DNA of 7,302 nt. Source: Sphingomonadales bacterium (GTDB lineage Bacteria > Pseudomonadota > Alphaproteobacteria > Sphingomonadales > Sphingomonadaceae). Below, piece by piece: positions 1 to 5,955 of the stretch (position 1 is the stretch's first letter; every line of letters begins with the position of its first letter). The stretch is taken from positions 1 to 7,302 of the forward strand of contig JAFLDC010000129.1 in assembly GCA_017302775.1 (NCBI GenBank), written 5' to 3'. A program made the position numbers and the translations under genes. The notes below the pieces were generated by a model. The model was not told the origin of the DNA. It saw only the letters and a program-made list of their open reading frames with translations, and did no database searches.

Positions 1-1868
1 AGCGTCTTGAAGTCCGCTTCCTTCGACGGATAGCCATAATCATCGACCCAGTAGCGTCCGGCGGTGAAGCGGTCGAAGCGCAGCATGTCCATCACGCCGA
101 CCGCAGCATTGGCAGCCGCGAACAGATCGGGCCGCTGGTTGACCACCGCACCCACCAGCAGGCCGCCATTCGATCCGCCCTGGATCGCCAGGCCGCCCTT
201 CGGGGTAATTCCTTGCGCGATGAGGTATTCGCCTGCGGCAATGAAATCATCGAACACGTTCTGCTTATTATTGAGCCGGCCGGCGTCATGCCAGGCTTTG
301 CCATATTCGCCGCCGCCGCGGAGATTGGCGACCACGTACGCCCCGCCCGCCTCAAGCCACGCCATTCGACCGGCAGAAAAACTGGGGGTCAGCGAAACAT
401 CGAACCCGCCGTAGCCATAAAGCAGCGTTGGCACTGGCTTACCGGCATGGGCGATGCTCTTCTTGCGGACAAGGAACATCGGTACGCGCGTACCATCCTT
501 GGAGGTATAGAACCGCTGCTCAACCTGGTAGTCATCGGGATTGAATGTCAGTTTTGGCTGCGCGAATACCGTGCTCTGCCCGGTGGAACTGTCAAAGCGG
601 TAGATCGCGCCTGGCTGGTTGAAGCTTGAGAAGGAATAGAAGGTCTCAGAATCGCCGGGCCTGCCGCCAAACCCCGATGCCGTGCCGATGGCGTTAAGAC
701 TGATCTGCCGCACCGGCTTGCCATCAAGCGCAACGACTTCAGCAGTGGAAGACGCATCCTTCAGATAGTTGAGGATCAAGCGGTTCCCGACAATCTGCGC
801 GCGCTCAAGGGTTTCTGGCCGTTCGGCGATCACATCTTCGAAGGACGCCCGCTCTACGCCGCGCGAAAGATCAACTTTGACCACCTTGAGCCGTGGAGCG
901 TCCTTGTTGGTAATGAAGTAAAGCGTACTGCCGACACCTTCGATTGGCCGCCATTCATGGTCCAGACCCTTGATCAGCGGTTCGGGATTGCCCCATTTTC
1001 CGCCAACCAGGCGTTTGACGTGCACTTCATTGCGGCTGTCCGTACCTTGCGACGAGGTGATAACCATCCACCGGCCATCGTGAGTCACCCCCGCACCATG
1101 CCCCAGTTTCGGCCGATCCGGAGTCGAGTAGACCAATTGGTCGGCGGTTTGCGGTGTCCCGATCTTGTGGAAATAGACCGCCTGATTGGTGTTGAGTGAC
1201 TGGAATTCCTTGCCCTGCTCAGGTGCCGGAAACCGGGAATAGAGGAAGCCGCTGTTGCCGACCCAAGAGATGCCGGTAAACTTGGCCCAGCGAATTTCGT
1301 CGCCAAGAATTTTACCGGTGACTACGTCGAGTAGTTTGATCGTGCGCCAGTCTGAGCCACCATCCTGAACGGAATAGGCCAAAAGCTTACCGTTGTCCGA
1401 CGGCTCCCAATCGGCCAGGGCGGTTGCGCCGTCTTTGGCCCAGCCGTTCGGATCGATCAGCAGCCGCGGCGTACCTTTCAATCCATTACGAACAAACAGC
1501 TGCGATTGATTCTGCAGGCCGGAATTTCGCATATAGAAATAGTTGGAACCAGCTTTGCGCGGAAGGCCAAACCGTTCGAAATCCATGAGAGCCCTGATCC
1601 GCTGGGCGAACCAACTGCGTTGCGGCAGACTCGCCAGATATGCTTGGCTGATACTGTTCTGCTGCTTCACCCATTCGGCAACCGCCGCATCGGTTCGTAC
1701 ATCGTTTTCAAGCCAACGGTAGGGATCCGCAACTTCCTGCCCGAACGCGGTTTCGACGACATCACCTCTGGCAGTCTGCGGATAAGTCAATTTCAGGTCC
1801 TGAGCAGTGACGGCAACGGCGGATACGGCGAACAGGGCACCGGCCAAGGTGCGAGTGCGAAGTGACAC
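1..1868 (-). CDS. Secreted prolyl oligopeptidase (family S9A), C-terminus cut off by window edge
   Basis: Serine peptidase that cleaves short peptides after proline, probably in the periplasm. The frame is open from a GTG at 1868 to the window edge: 622 codons plus two bases. Residues 1-22 look like a signal peptide (basic SLRTR, a hydrophobic stretch, then VTA before Gln23). Next come the N-terminal DPYRWLE motif (48-54), a beta-propeller region (roughly 75-440) and the alpha/beta-hydrolase domain. That domain shows YGYGGF (484-489), NLRGGGEYG (515-523) and the nucleophile elbow GGSNGG (564-569) with Ser566 as catalytic serine. Family members are about 700 residues, so some 90 residues carrying the catalytic Asp and His should lie beyond position 1. 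GTG is preferred as start because GGGGAG sits 6 nt upstream. A 21-bp inverted repeat ends 13 nt before the start. The gene is not part of the ribosomal operon. The family call is firm; the peptide substrate is unknown. Confidence 0.95.
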   Translation of the reverse strand, partial: MSLRTRTLAGALFAVSAVAVTAQDLKLTYPQTARGDVVETAFGQEVADPYRWLENDVRTDAAVAEWVKQQNSISQAYLASLPQRSWFAQRIRALMDFERFGLPRKAGSNYFYMRNSGLQNQSQLFVRNGLKGTPRLLIDPNGWAKDGATALADWEPSDNGKLLAYSVQDGGSDWRTIKLLDVVTGKILGDEIRWAKFTGISWVGNSGFLYSRFPAPEQGKEFQSLNTNQAVYFHKIGTPQTADQLVYSTPDRPKLGHGAGVTHDGRWMVITSSQGTDSRNEVHVKRLVGGKWGNPEPLIKGLDHEWRPIEGVGSTLYFITNKDAPRLKVVKVDLSRGVERASFEDVIAERPETLERAQIVGNRLILNYLKDASSTAEVVALDGKPVRQISLNAIGTASGFGGRPGDSETFYSFSSFNQPGAIYRFDSSTGQSTVFAQPKLTFNPDDYQVEQRFYTSKDGTRVPMFLVRKKSIAHAGKPVPTLLYGYGGFDVSLTPSFSAGRMAWLEAGGAYVVANLRGGGEYGKAWHDAGRLNNKQNVFDDFIAAGEYLIAQGITPKGGLAIQGGSNGGLLVGAVVNQRPDLFAAANAAVGVMDMLRFDRFTAGRYWVDDYGYPSKEADFKT

Positions 1869-1881
1869 GGATTTCTCCCCA

Positions 1882-1930
1882 AATTGCAAAGGCAGGAACA
1901 AGCCTAACGCTTGCTCCTGCCTTTGCAATT
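1882..1930 (-). repeat. Near-perfect 21-bp inverted repeat (7-nt loop) upstream of the peptidase gene
   Basis: Arms 1882-1902 and 1910-1930 are complementary apart from one position, around the loop CCTAACG. In minus-strand RNA the odd position is a G-U pair, so that hairpin is fully paired. In plus-strand RNA it is an A-C mismatch. This favours a role in the minus-strand transcript. The hairpin lies 38 nt after the stop of the unknown secreted protein and ends just before the peptidase Shine-Dalgarno GGGGAG. It could be a terminator for the upstream gene (the 3' arm ends in CTTTGCAATTT, a poor U-tract), a leader structure controlling translation of the peptidase, or a copy of a dispersed palindrome. 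The sequence alone does not decide. Confidence 0.8.
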
Positions 1931-1968
1931 CATCGTTCGACGAAAGGTCGATCCGCCCCCGTGAGCGG

Positions 1969-2469
1969 TTACACCCCGCAGGTTACCGCGCTGGAGCCAT
2001 ATGCTCGGCTTTCCCCGCTGGTAGCAGATAGCAGCTGGGTCTCGACCGCCTCTTCGCTTTGCATCGGTATGACGCCCTTGGCATCGATCTGTACGCCGAT
2101 ACCCTTCAGAACCTGCCGCACCTTGGCCTCTGGTTCACGGAAATAGACCGAAGTCGATTCGTAATGCAGCCCCACCGCGGTCACCGTCAGGCCATGCCAC
2201 CGCCGATCCGGAAGCCGCACGTAAAACGAAGCCAGCTCCCCGCCGTCACGCCGGGCCGCGCGTTTGCGCTTGGCAATTGCCTGGTCGATGTATGGCGCCA
2301 ACCCAGGACCGCGAAAGCAACCCTTGTTAGAAATTTCGAAATTGATGGGCTTGGACTTTACTGGCGCCGAATGCAGGGGGCTGCCAGCCATCATAGCTCC
2401 GACCGCCAAAGCGATCGCAACCGTCGAACGCCGCCACGTGAACGCTGAAATTCTACCGTTCATCGTCAT
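1969..2469 (-). CDS. Unknown protein with predicted signal peptide (166 aa)
   Basis: I do not recognise a family. From the chosen start the protein has a signal peptide: a basic WRR at 12-14, a hydrophobic stretch at about 15-29, and a likely cleavage after HSA (33-35). The mature part is about 130 residues, basic in the middle (KRKRAARR, 67-74), and has only two cysteines, Cys51 and Cys164, which could form a disulfide in the periplasm. The ATG at 2469 was chosen because AAGGGGG lies 5 nt before it. An in-frame ATG at 2490 would add seven residues (MQQKGAS) but has no visible ribosome binding site; a third ATG at 2463 is possible. The gene follows the rplQ terminator, so it is probably transcribed separately, though I see no clear promoter in the short gap. 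The peptidase gene is downstream in the same direction. Codon use and the signal peptide support a real gene; its function is open. Confidence 0.75.
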   Translation of the reverse strand: MTMNGRISAFTWRRSTVAIALAVGAMMAGSPLHSAPVKSKPINFEISNKGCFRGPGLAPYIDQAIAKRKRAARRDGGELASFYVRLPDRRWHGLTVTAVGLHYESTSVYFREPEAKVRQVLKGIGVQIDAKGVIPMQSEEAVETQLLSATSGESRAYGSSAVTCGV

Positions 2470-2538
2470 CGAAGCCCCCTTTTGCTGCATCTAGGGTCAG
2501 ACTAGGCAAGCAAAGATTGCGGCGTAATGAACTGTCCC

Positions 2539-2577
2539 AAAAAGAAAGGGCCGATCGCCAAACCTGACAACCGGCCC
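2539..2577 (-). terminator. Intrinsic terminator after rplQ
   Basis: On the minus strand, positions 2577-2566 pair with 2559-2548 to give a 12-bp stem (GGGCCGGTTGTC with GGCGATCGGCCC, three G-U pairs). The loop is AGGTTT. The stem is followed at once by TTTCTTTTT (2547-2539). It begins 24 nt after the rplQ stop. A stem plus U-tract is the classic Rho-independent form, and the position marks the end of the ribosomal-protein/rpoA transcript and separates it from the downstream secreted-protein gene. Confidence 0.9.
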
Positions 2578-2601
2578 CCTAAACTTTCAGCTTGAAGTCG
2601 T

Positions 2602-3018
2602 TCAGGCCAGTTCTTCCTCGCCGGTATAAACCGGGCCCGAATCCTGCCCCTTGGCCGCCACGTCGCGATCAACCAGTTCGATCACCGCCATCGGCGAGGC
2701 GTCACCGGCACGGATACCGGCCTTGATAATGCGGGTGTAGCCACCAGCGCGACCTGCATAACGCTGAGCAAGAACGTCAAACAGCTTCACCAGTTGCGCA
2801 TCGTCGAGCAGACGAGCATGCGCAAGTCGGCGGTTCGACAGCCCGCCATGTTTGGCCAGCGTGATCAGCTTTTCCACATAAGGGCGCAGTTCGCGGGCCT
2901 TGGGCAGAGTCGTGGTGATCTGCTCATGCTTGATCAACGCGGCTGCCATGTTGCGGAACAGGGCCTTGCGGTGGCTGGAGGTGCGGTTCAGCTTGCGACC
3001 GCCATACTTGTGACGCAT
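2602..3018 (-). CDS. rplQ: 50S ribosomal protein L17
   Basis: L17 is a structural protein of the large ribosomal subunit near the peptide exit side. The 138-residue product opens with the family signature [20 protein letters not shown] (1-20), followed by the conserved [21 protein letters not shown] stretch (22-42) and [16 protein letters not shown] (43-58). The C-terminal tail (about 115-138, rich in Asp and Glu) is a little longer than in the 127-residue E. coli protein, as is usual in alphaproteobacteria. The ATG at 3018 has AAAGGAAA about 6 nt upstream. It is the last gene of the alpha-type block, 113 nt after rpoA, and is followed by a strong terminator. Confidence 0.98.
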   Translation of the reverse strand: MRHKYGGRKLNRTSSHRKALFRNMAAALIKHEQITTTLPKARELRPYVEKLITLAKHGGLSNRRLAHARLLDDAQLVKLFDVLAQRYAGRAGGYTRIIKAGIRAGDASPMAVIELVDRDVAAKGQDSGPVYTGEEELA

Positions 3019-3041
3019 TTGACTTTCCTTTGTTCGTTAGG

Positions 3042-3060
3042 GGGCCGTACAAGGTACCCC
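3042..3060 (-). promoter_or_regulatory. Small hairpin just upstream of the rplQ ribosome binding site
   Basis: On the minus strand, GGG-GTAC (3060-3054) pairs with GTAC (3050-3047) and CCC (3044-3042), with loop CTT and a 2-nt GG bulge. It ends about 14 nt before the AAAGGAAA of rplQ. It may space or shield the site, or protect the mRNA end after processing. This is structure read by eye only. Confidence 0.4.
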
Positions 3061-3098
3061 ATACCCGGCAGCACTTGCGGTGGCTGCCTGCACCGTGT

Positions 3099-3120
3099 GG
3101 GGGCGACCGAAGCCGCCCCC
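3099..3120 (-). promoter_or_regulatory. cUUCGg tetraloop hairpin in the rpoA-rplQ spacer
   Basis: On the minus strand, GGGGGCGGC (3120-3112) pairs with GTCGCCCCC (3107-3099) around the loop TTCG. This is a 9-bp stem with one G-U pair, closed by the unusually stable C(UUCG)G tetraloop. It starts 11 nt after the rpoA stop codon. No U-run follows, so it is not a standard intrinsic terminator and rplQ is probably still read through. A 3'-end protecting or mRNA-processing role for the rpoA message is the likelier reading. Confidence 0.65.
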
Positions 3121-3131
3121 GAATAGGGTCA

Positions 3132-4193
3132 TTAGCCGAGCAGCTCCTGCTCGAGCTTCTTGGCCATTTCCTCGATATTTTCAGGCGGCCAGCCCGGGAT
3201 GTCCATGCCCAGACGCAGCCCCATCGAGCTCAGGACTTCCTTGATCTCGTTAAGGCTCTTGCGACCGAAATTCGGCGTGCGGAGCATCTCGGCCTCGGTC
3301 TTCTGGACCAGGTCGCCGATGTAGATGATGTTGTCGTTCTTGAGGCAGTTGGCCGAACGCACCGACAGCTCCAGCTCGTCCACCTTCTTGAGCAGGTAGC
3401 GGTTCAGCTGGTTGGTATCGCCTTCCTCGGCCGGAGCAGAGGCCGCCATGCCGATCATTGGCGAGGAGCCCATCGGCACTGCATCTTCAAAGTGCACGAA
3501 CAGCGAGAGCTGATCCTGCAGAATCCGCGCGGCATAGGCCACAGCGTCCTCCGGAGTGACCGTGCCATCGGTTTCGACAGTCAGGCTCAGCTTGTCGTAG
3601 TCGAGCTCCTGGCCGATACGCGCGTTATCAACCTTGTAGGAAACCTGACGAACCGGCGAATAAAGCGAGTCCACCGGGATCAGCCCAATCGGCGCATCGA
3701 CCGGACGGTTCGACACTGCGGGGACATAGCCCTTGCCGGTGTCTGCGGTCAGCTCCATGTTGAGCGTAGCGCCTTCATCGAGATGGCAGATCACCAGGTC
3801 CTTGTTCATGACCTCGATATCGCCCGACACAGCAATGTCTCCGGCCTTCACTTCAGCCGGACCCGTAGCCGACAGCTGAAGGCGCTTGGGGCCTTCGCCC
3901 TGCATCTTAAGCGCGATCTGCTTCACGTTGAGCACGATATCGGTCACGTCTTCACGAACGCCCGCCAACGACGAGAATTCGTGCAGCACGTTCTCGATCT
4001 TGATCGAGGTGATCGCCGCGCCTTGCAGCGAGGACAACAGCACACGGCGCAGGGCATTGCCCAACGTCAGACCGAAACCACGCTCCAGCGGTTCGGCCAC
4101 GAAGGTTGCGCGGCGCTTGGCATCGGCGCCCGACTTGACTTCGAGGCTGTTTGGCTTCTTCAGTTCCTGCCAGTTCTTGATATTGACAGTCAT
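3132..4193 (-). CDS. rpoA: DNA-directed RNA polymerase alpha subunit
   Basis: The alpha subunit dimerises to start assembly of RNA polymerase and touches UP elements and activators through its C-terminal domain. The product has 353 residues against 329 in E. coli. The N-terminal domain has the assembly motif [20 protein letters not shown] (37-56). A linker of about 20 residues rich in Ala, Met and Glu (about 243-263) leads to the C-terminal domain, with SVRSANCL (277-284; Arg279 corresponds to E. coli Arg265, which binds UP DNA), [14 protein letters not shown] (291-304) and [12 protein letters not shown] (310-321). The ATG at 4193 has AAGGGG 6 nt upstream, inside the palindrome CCCCAAGGGG. 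rpoA follows rpsK directly; the rpsD gene found here in E. coli is absent. The gene is complete and ordinary. Confidence 0.99.
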   Translation of the reverse strand: MTVNIKNWQELKKPNSLEVKSGADAKRRATFVAEPLERGFGLTLGNALRRVLLSSLQGAAITSIKIENVLHEFSSLAGVREDVTDIVLNVKQIALKMQGEGPKRLQLSATGPAEVKAGDIAVSGDIEVMNKDLVICHLDEGATLNMELTADTGKGYVPAVSNRPVDAPIGLIPVDSLYSPVRQVSYKVDNARIGQELDYDKLSLTVETDGTVTPEDAVAYAARILQDQLSLFVHFEDAVPMGSSPMIGMAASAPAEEGDTNQLNRYLLKKVDELELSVRSANCLKNDNIIYIGDLVQKTEAEMLRTPNFGRKSLNEIKEVLSSMGLRLGMDIPGWPPENIEEMAKKLEQELLG

Positions 4194-4220
4194 GGACTTC
4201 CCCTTGGGGTTTTGTTCTGG

Positions 4221-4251
4221 CGGGGACGGCCCCGATTTCCGTCACCGGAAA
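4221..4251 (-). promoter_or_regulatory. Pair of small hairpins in the rpoA leader
   Basis: Two adjacent stems are visible on the minus strand. TTTCCG/CGGAAA (4251-4246 with 4241-4236) closes a GTGA loop, a GNRA-type tetraloop. CGGGG/CCCCG (4234-4230 with 4225-4221) closes CCGT. They lie 28 to 58 nt upstream of the rpoA start. Together with the stem at 4270-4293 they make the 109-nt spacer highly structured. Possible roles are translational control of rpoA or mRNA stability; nothing here proves either. Confidence 0.4.
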
Positions 4252-4269
4252 CCGCAACCGATCCGAAAC

Positions 4270-4293
4270 CGCGACCGGAGAAGACCGGTCGCG
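4270..4293 (-). promoter_or_regulatory. Perfect 9-bp hairpin just after rpsK
   Basis: On the minus strand, CGCGACCGG (4293-4285) pairs exactly with CCGGTCGCG (4278-4270) across the 6-nt loop TCTTCT. It starts 9 nt after the rpsK stop. The bases after it (GTTTCGGATCGG) are not U-rich, so full termination is unlikely. Attenuation or protection of the upstream 3' end is plausible, mirroring the hairpin that follows rpoA. Confidence 0.55.
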
Positions 4294-4302
4294 AACGGCA
4301 AA

Positions 4303-4692
4303 TCAGACGCGGCGACGCTTGGACGGGCGCACACCGTTATGCGGGATGGGGGTCACGTCACGGATCGAAGTGATCGTGAAGCCCACCGCCTGCAAAGCAC
4401 GCAGCGCGCTTTCACGGCCAGAGCCAGGCCCCTTCACTTCAACTTCCAGGGTGCGCACACCGTGCTCGGCAGCCTTCTTGCCGGCATCATCCGCCGCAAC
4501 CTGAGCTGCATACGGAGTGGACTTGCGGCTACCCTTGAAGCCCATCATCCCGGCTGACGACCACGAGATGGCGTTGCCCTGGGCATCGGTAATGGTGATC
4601 ATGGTATTATTGAAGCTGGCATTGACGTGGGCAATGCCGCTGCTGATGTTCTTCCGCTCGCGGCGCTTAATGCGCTGGGGTTCGCGTGCCAT
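4303..4692 (-). CDS. rpsK: 30S ribosomal protein S11
   Basis: S11 is part of the 30S platform, next to the E-site mRNA path. The 129-residue product has the normal length and the diagnostic stretches: [18 protein letters not shown] (19-36), [14 protein letters not shown] (51-64), [15 protein letters not shown] (86-100), and the basic C-terminus [18 protein letters not shown] (112-129). The ATG at 4692 has AGGA 7 nt upstream, which falls in the loop of a small hairpin. The gene lies 72 nt after rpsM and 109 nt before rpoA and is presumably co-transcribed with both. Confidence 0.99.
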   Translation of the reverse strand: MAREPQRIKRRERKNISSGIAHVNASFNNTMITITDAQGNAISWSSAGMMGFKGSRKSTPYAAQVAADDAGKKAAEHGVRTLEVEVKGPGSGRESALRALQAVGFTITSIRDVTPIPHNGVRPSKRRRV

Positions 4693-4693
4693 G

Positions 4694-4713
4694 TAGAGTT
4701 CCTAACTTCTCTA
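4694..4713 (-). promoter_or_regulatory. Hairpin carrying the rpsK ribosome binding site in its loop
   Basis: On the minus strand, TAGAG (4713-4709) and CTCTA (4698-4694) can pair around a 10-nt loop that holds the Shine-Dalgarno AGGA. The stem ends one base before the rpsK ATG. With only 5 mostly weak pairs it may be fortuitous, but its placement could tune initiation. Confidence 0.3.
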
Positions 4714-4764
4714 GAGCCAGCCAGTCCTGACGAACGGCCAGGCGCCGCCCATCAAAGGACCAGC

Positions 4765-5133
4765 TTACTTCTTCTTGCCGGCGATCGGCTTGGCCTTACC
4801 CTTGCGGGTGCGGGCGTTGGTGTGAGTGCGCTGGCCGCGGACGGGCAGACCCTTACGGTGGCGCAAGCCCCGATAGCAGGCCAGATCCATCAACCGCTTG
4901 ATGTTCATCGCGGTGTTACGACGAAGATCGCCTTCTACCGTATAATCCGAATCGATCGTCTCGCGGATATGCAGCACTTCCTGATCGCTCAGGTCCGAAA
5001 CACGGCGGGCATGATCGATGCCAATCTTGTCAACGATCTGACGGGCCGCAAACGGGCCAATGCCGTGAATGTAAGTAAGCGCGATGATTACGCGCTTGTT
5101 GGTGGGGATATTGACCCCGGCAATACGAGCCAC
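4765..5133 (-). CDS. rpsM: 30S ribosomal protein S13
   Basis: S13 sits in the 30S head, contacts the P-site tRNA and forms bridges to the large subunit. The 122-residue product starts [14 protein letters not shown] (2-15), has the helix-hairpin-helix-like [12 protein letters not shown] (20-31), and ends with the family signature [20 protein letters not shown] (87-106) and a lysine-rich tail. The start is GTG at 5133, supported by GGAG 6 nt upstream and by the expected N-terminus (mature S13 begins with Ala). This is the first gene of the alpha-type block. A 208-nt gap separates it from the gene before it, long enough for its own promoter and leader. Confidence 0.98.
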   Translation of the reverse strand: MARIAGVNIPTNKRVIIALTYIHGIGPFAARQIVDKIGIDHARRVSDLSDQEVLHIRETIDSDYTVEGDLRRNTAMNIKRLMDLACYRGLRHRKGLPVRGQRTHTNARTRKGKAKPIAGKKK

Positions 5134-5268
5134 TTAGTTCTCCATGCTCCACGGATGGCAACCTATGCAACCACCCATCTCAACGCTTCAGCCCGATCAA
5201 ACGGCAATGAGTCCGGTGGGCGCGCCGAATCGCTTTCGCCTGCCAGACTGACCCGTTCTTTCGAGTGA
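5134..5268 (-). promoter_or_regulatory. Possible 5' leader of the rpsM-rpsK-rpoA-rplQ transcript
   Basis: If the promoter proposed at 5275-5303 is used, the transcript would carry roughly 135 nt before the rpsM GTG. I see a GATGG/CCATC pairing (5179-5175 with 5158-5154) near the start codon and a GGTTGC direct repeat between those arms, but no structure I recognise. In E. coli the matching leader binds S4, whose gene is in the same operon. S4 is not encoded here, so that feedback should not simply be assumed. Confidence 0.3.
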
Positions 5269-5274
5269 AGCGCG

Positions 5275-5303
5275 CGCTTAGGGCGATTCGCGAAGACTGT
5301 CAA
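5275..5303 (-). promoter_or_regulatory. Candidate sigma70-type promoter for rpsM
   Basis: On the minus strand there is an exact -35 hexamer TTGACA (5303-5298), a 17-nt spacer, and TAAGCG (5280-5275) at the -10 position. The -10 matches the consensus weakly, which is common in GC-rich alphaproteobacteria. The 12-bp palindrome AAGCGCGCGCTT (5268-5279) overlaps the -10 and the probable start point. The site lies in the longest gap of the cluster, just after the SRPBCC gene. Confidence 0.45.
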
Positions 5304-5341
5304 CGTCCCTGCTGCTCACGCCAATGTTCAACCTGCCCCGC

Positions 5342-5911
5342 CTATTTCTGGGGCACCGCCAACAATGCAACCAGCCGCTGCAACTGTTCGCCCAGAACCT
5401 TGTCGACCATCGGCGCAATCTGTTCGGACTTCATTCGCATGTAGCCGCCGACCACATAGTCCCATTCGATCCGCGTACCGCCTTCAACCGGTTTCAGCGT
5501 AATCGTCAAAGTACCGTGGAGCCCCTCCCCCTGCAACGGGCCCAACGCGCCGACCATGCGAAGCACCCCGCGCTGCGGATCGGCGTAAACCACATGCATG
5601 TGCTCGACCGAACCCATTCGCTGCTCCGGCGAAGCATCGGCGGGACGCGGCAATTTCTCGCAAAAGCATCCGGTAGCTTGTGCATCCATGTACAGGTTTG
5701 CTGCATCGCCGCTGTACGTATGTTCGCCGGACCACCATTTGCCTGGCGCAATCAGCGCCTTCCAGACCGTAGCCTGGTCAGCAGGAGTTTCGGCCGACAG
5801 TCCGACGGAGAACCCCGCATCAGTTCGAGTGGTAACCTCCGCCGGCGCAGGCGATCCCACCGCCACCGGCGATAACGCCAATACCAGCGCTGCGAATGAC
5901 TTTCTTGGCAT
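5342..5911 (-). CDS. Exported SRPBCC (START-like) family protein
   Basis: SRPBCC proteins fold into a deep hydrophobic cavity that binds lipids, polyketides or other small molecules. The ligand here cannot be told. The 189-residue product has a signal peptide: RKS at 3-5, hydrophobic 6-19, likely cleavage after APA (22-24). The SRPBCC core begins near residue 36, with ATVWKALIAPGKWWSGEHTY (47-66) as the first helix and following strand, YMDAQATGCFCE (74-85), and the long C-terminal helix MKSEQIAPMVDKVLGEQLQR (160-179) that usually lids the cavity. The Cys pair in GCFCE (82, 84) is conspicuous for a periplasmic protein. A perfect AGGAGG lies 9 nt before the ATG. It begins 44 nt after adk, so is probably co-transcribed with secY and adk, although it has no evident link to translation. 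No terminator is obvious after it. Confidence 0.85.
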   Translation of the reverse strand: MPRKSFAALVLALSPVAVGSPAPAEVTTRTDAGFSVGLSAETPADQATVWKALIAPGKWWSGEHTYSGDAANLYMDAQATGCFCEKLPRPADASPEQRMGSVEHMHVVYADPQRGVLRMVGALGPLQGEGLHGTLTITLKPVEGGTRIEWDYVVGGYMRMKSEQIAPMVDKVLGEQLQRLVALLAVPQK

Positions 5912-5955
5912 CTACCGAACCCTCCTCGCGCTGAGCAAGGATCCGACCTGCCCGT

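Noticed and set aside
3952..4257. Minus-strand frame of 101 codons overlapping the start of rpoA
   Set aside because: It is an out-of-frame reading of the rpoA start and its leader; rpoA itself is unambiguous there.
3030..4373. A 447-codon open frame on the plus strand, antisense to rpoA
   Set aside because: Its composition (very rich in His, Arg and Gln, no domain) is that of a mirror frame of a well-coded gene. It overlaps the certain genes rpoA and rpsK, and I see no supporting ribosome binding site.
4627..5268. Plus-strand open frame of 213 codons opposite rpsM
   Set aside because: It is a mirror frame of rpsM and its leader, with no recognisable motif, and conflicts with the certain minus-strand gene.
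5226..5290. 8-bp inverted repeat CGAATCGC / GCGATTCG upstream of rpsM
   Set aside because: The arms are 49 nt apart, one arm lies within the proposed promoter spacer and would not be in the transcript; chance occurrence is likely.
5334..5355. TGCCCC/GGGGCA hairpin across the SRPBCC stop codon as a possible terminator
   Set aside because: The stem is only 6 bp with a 10-nt loop, overlaps coding sequence and has no U-tract after it; too weak to call.
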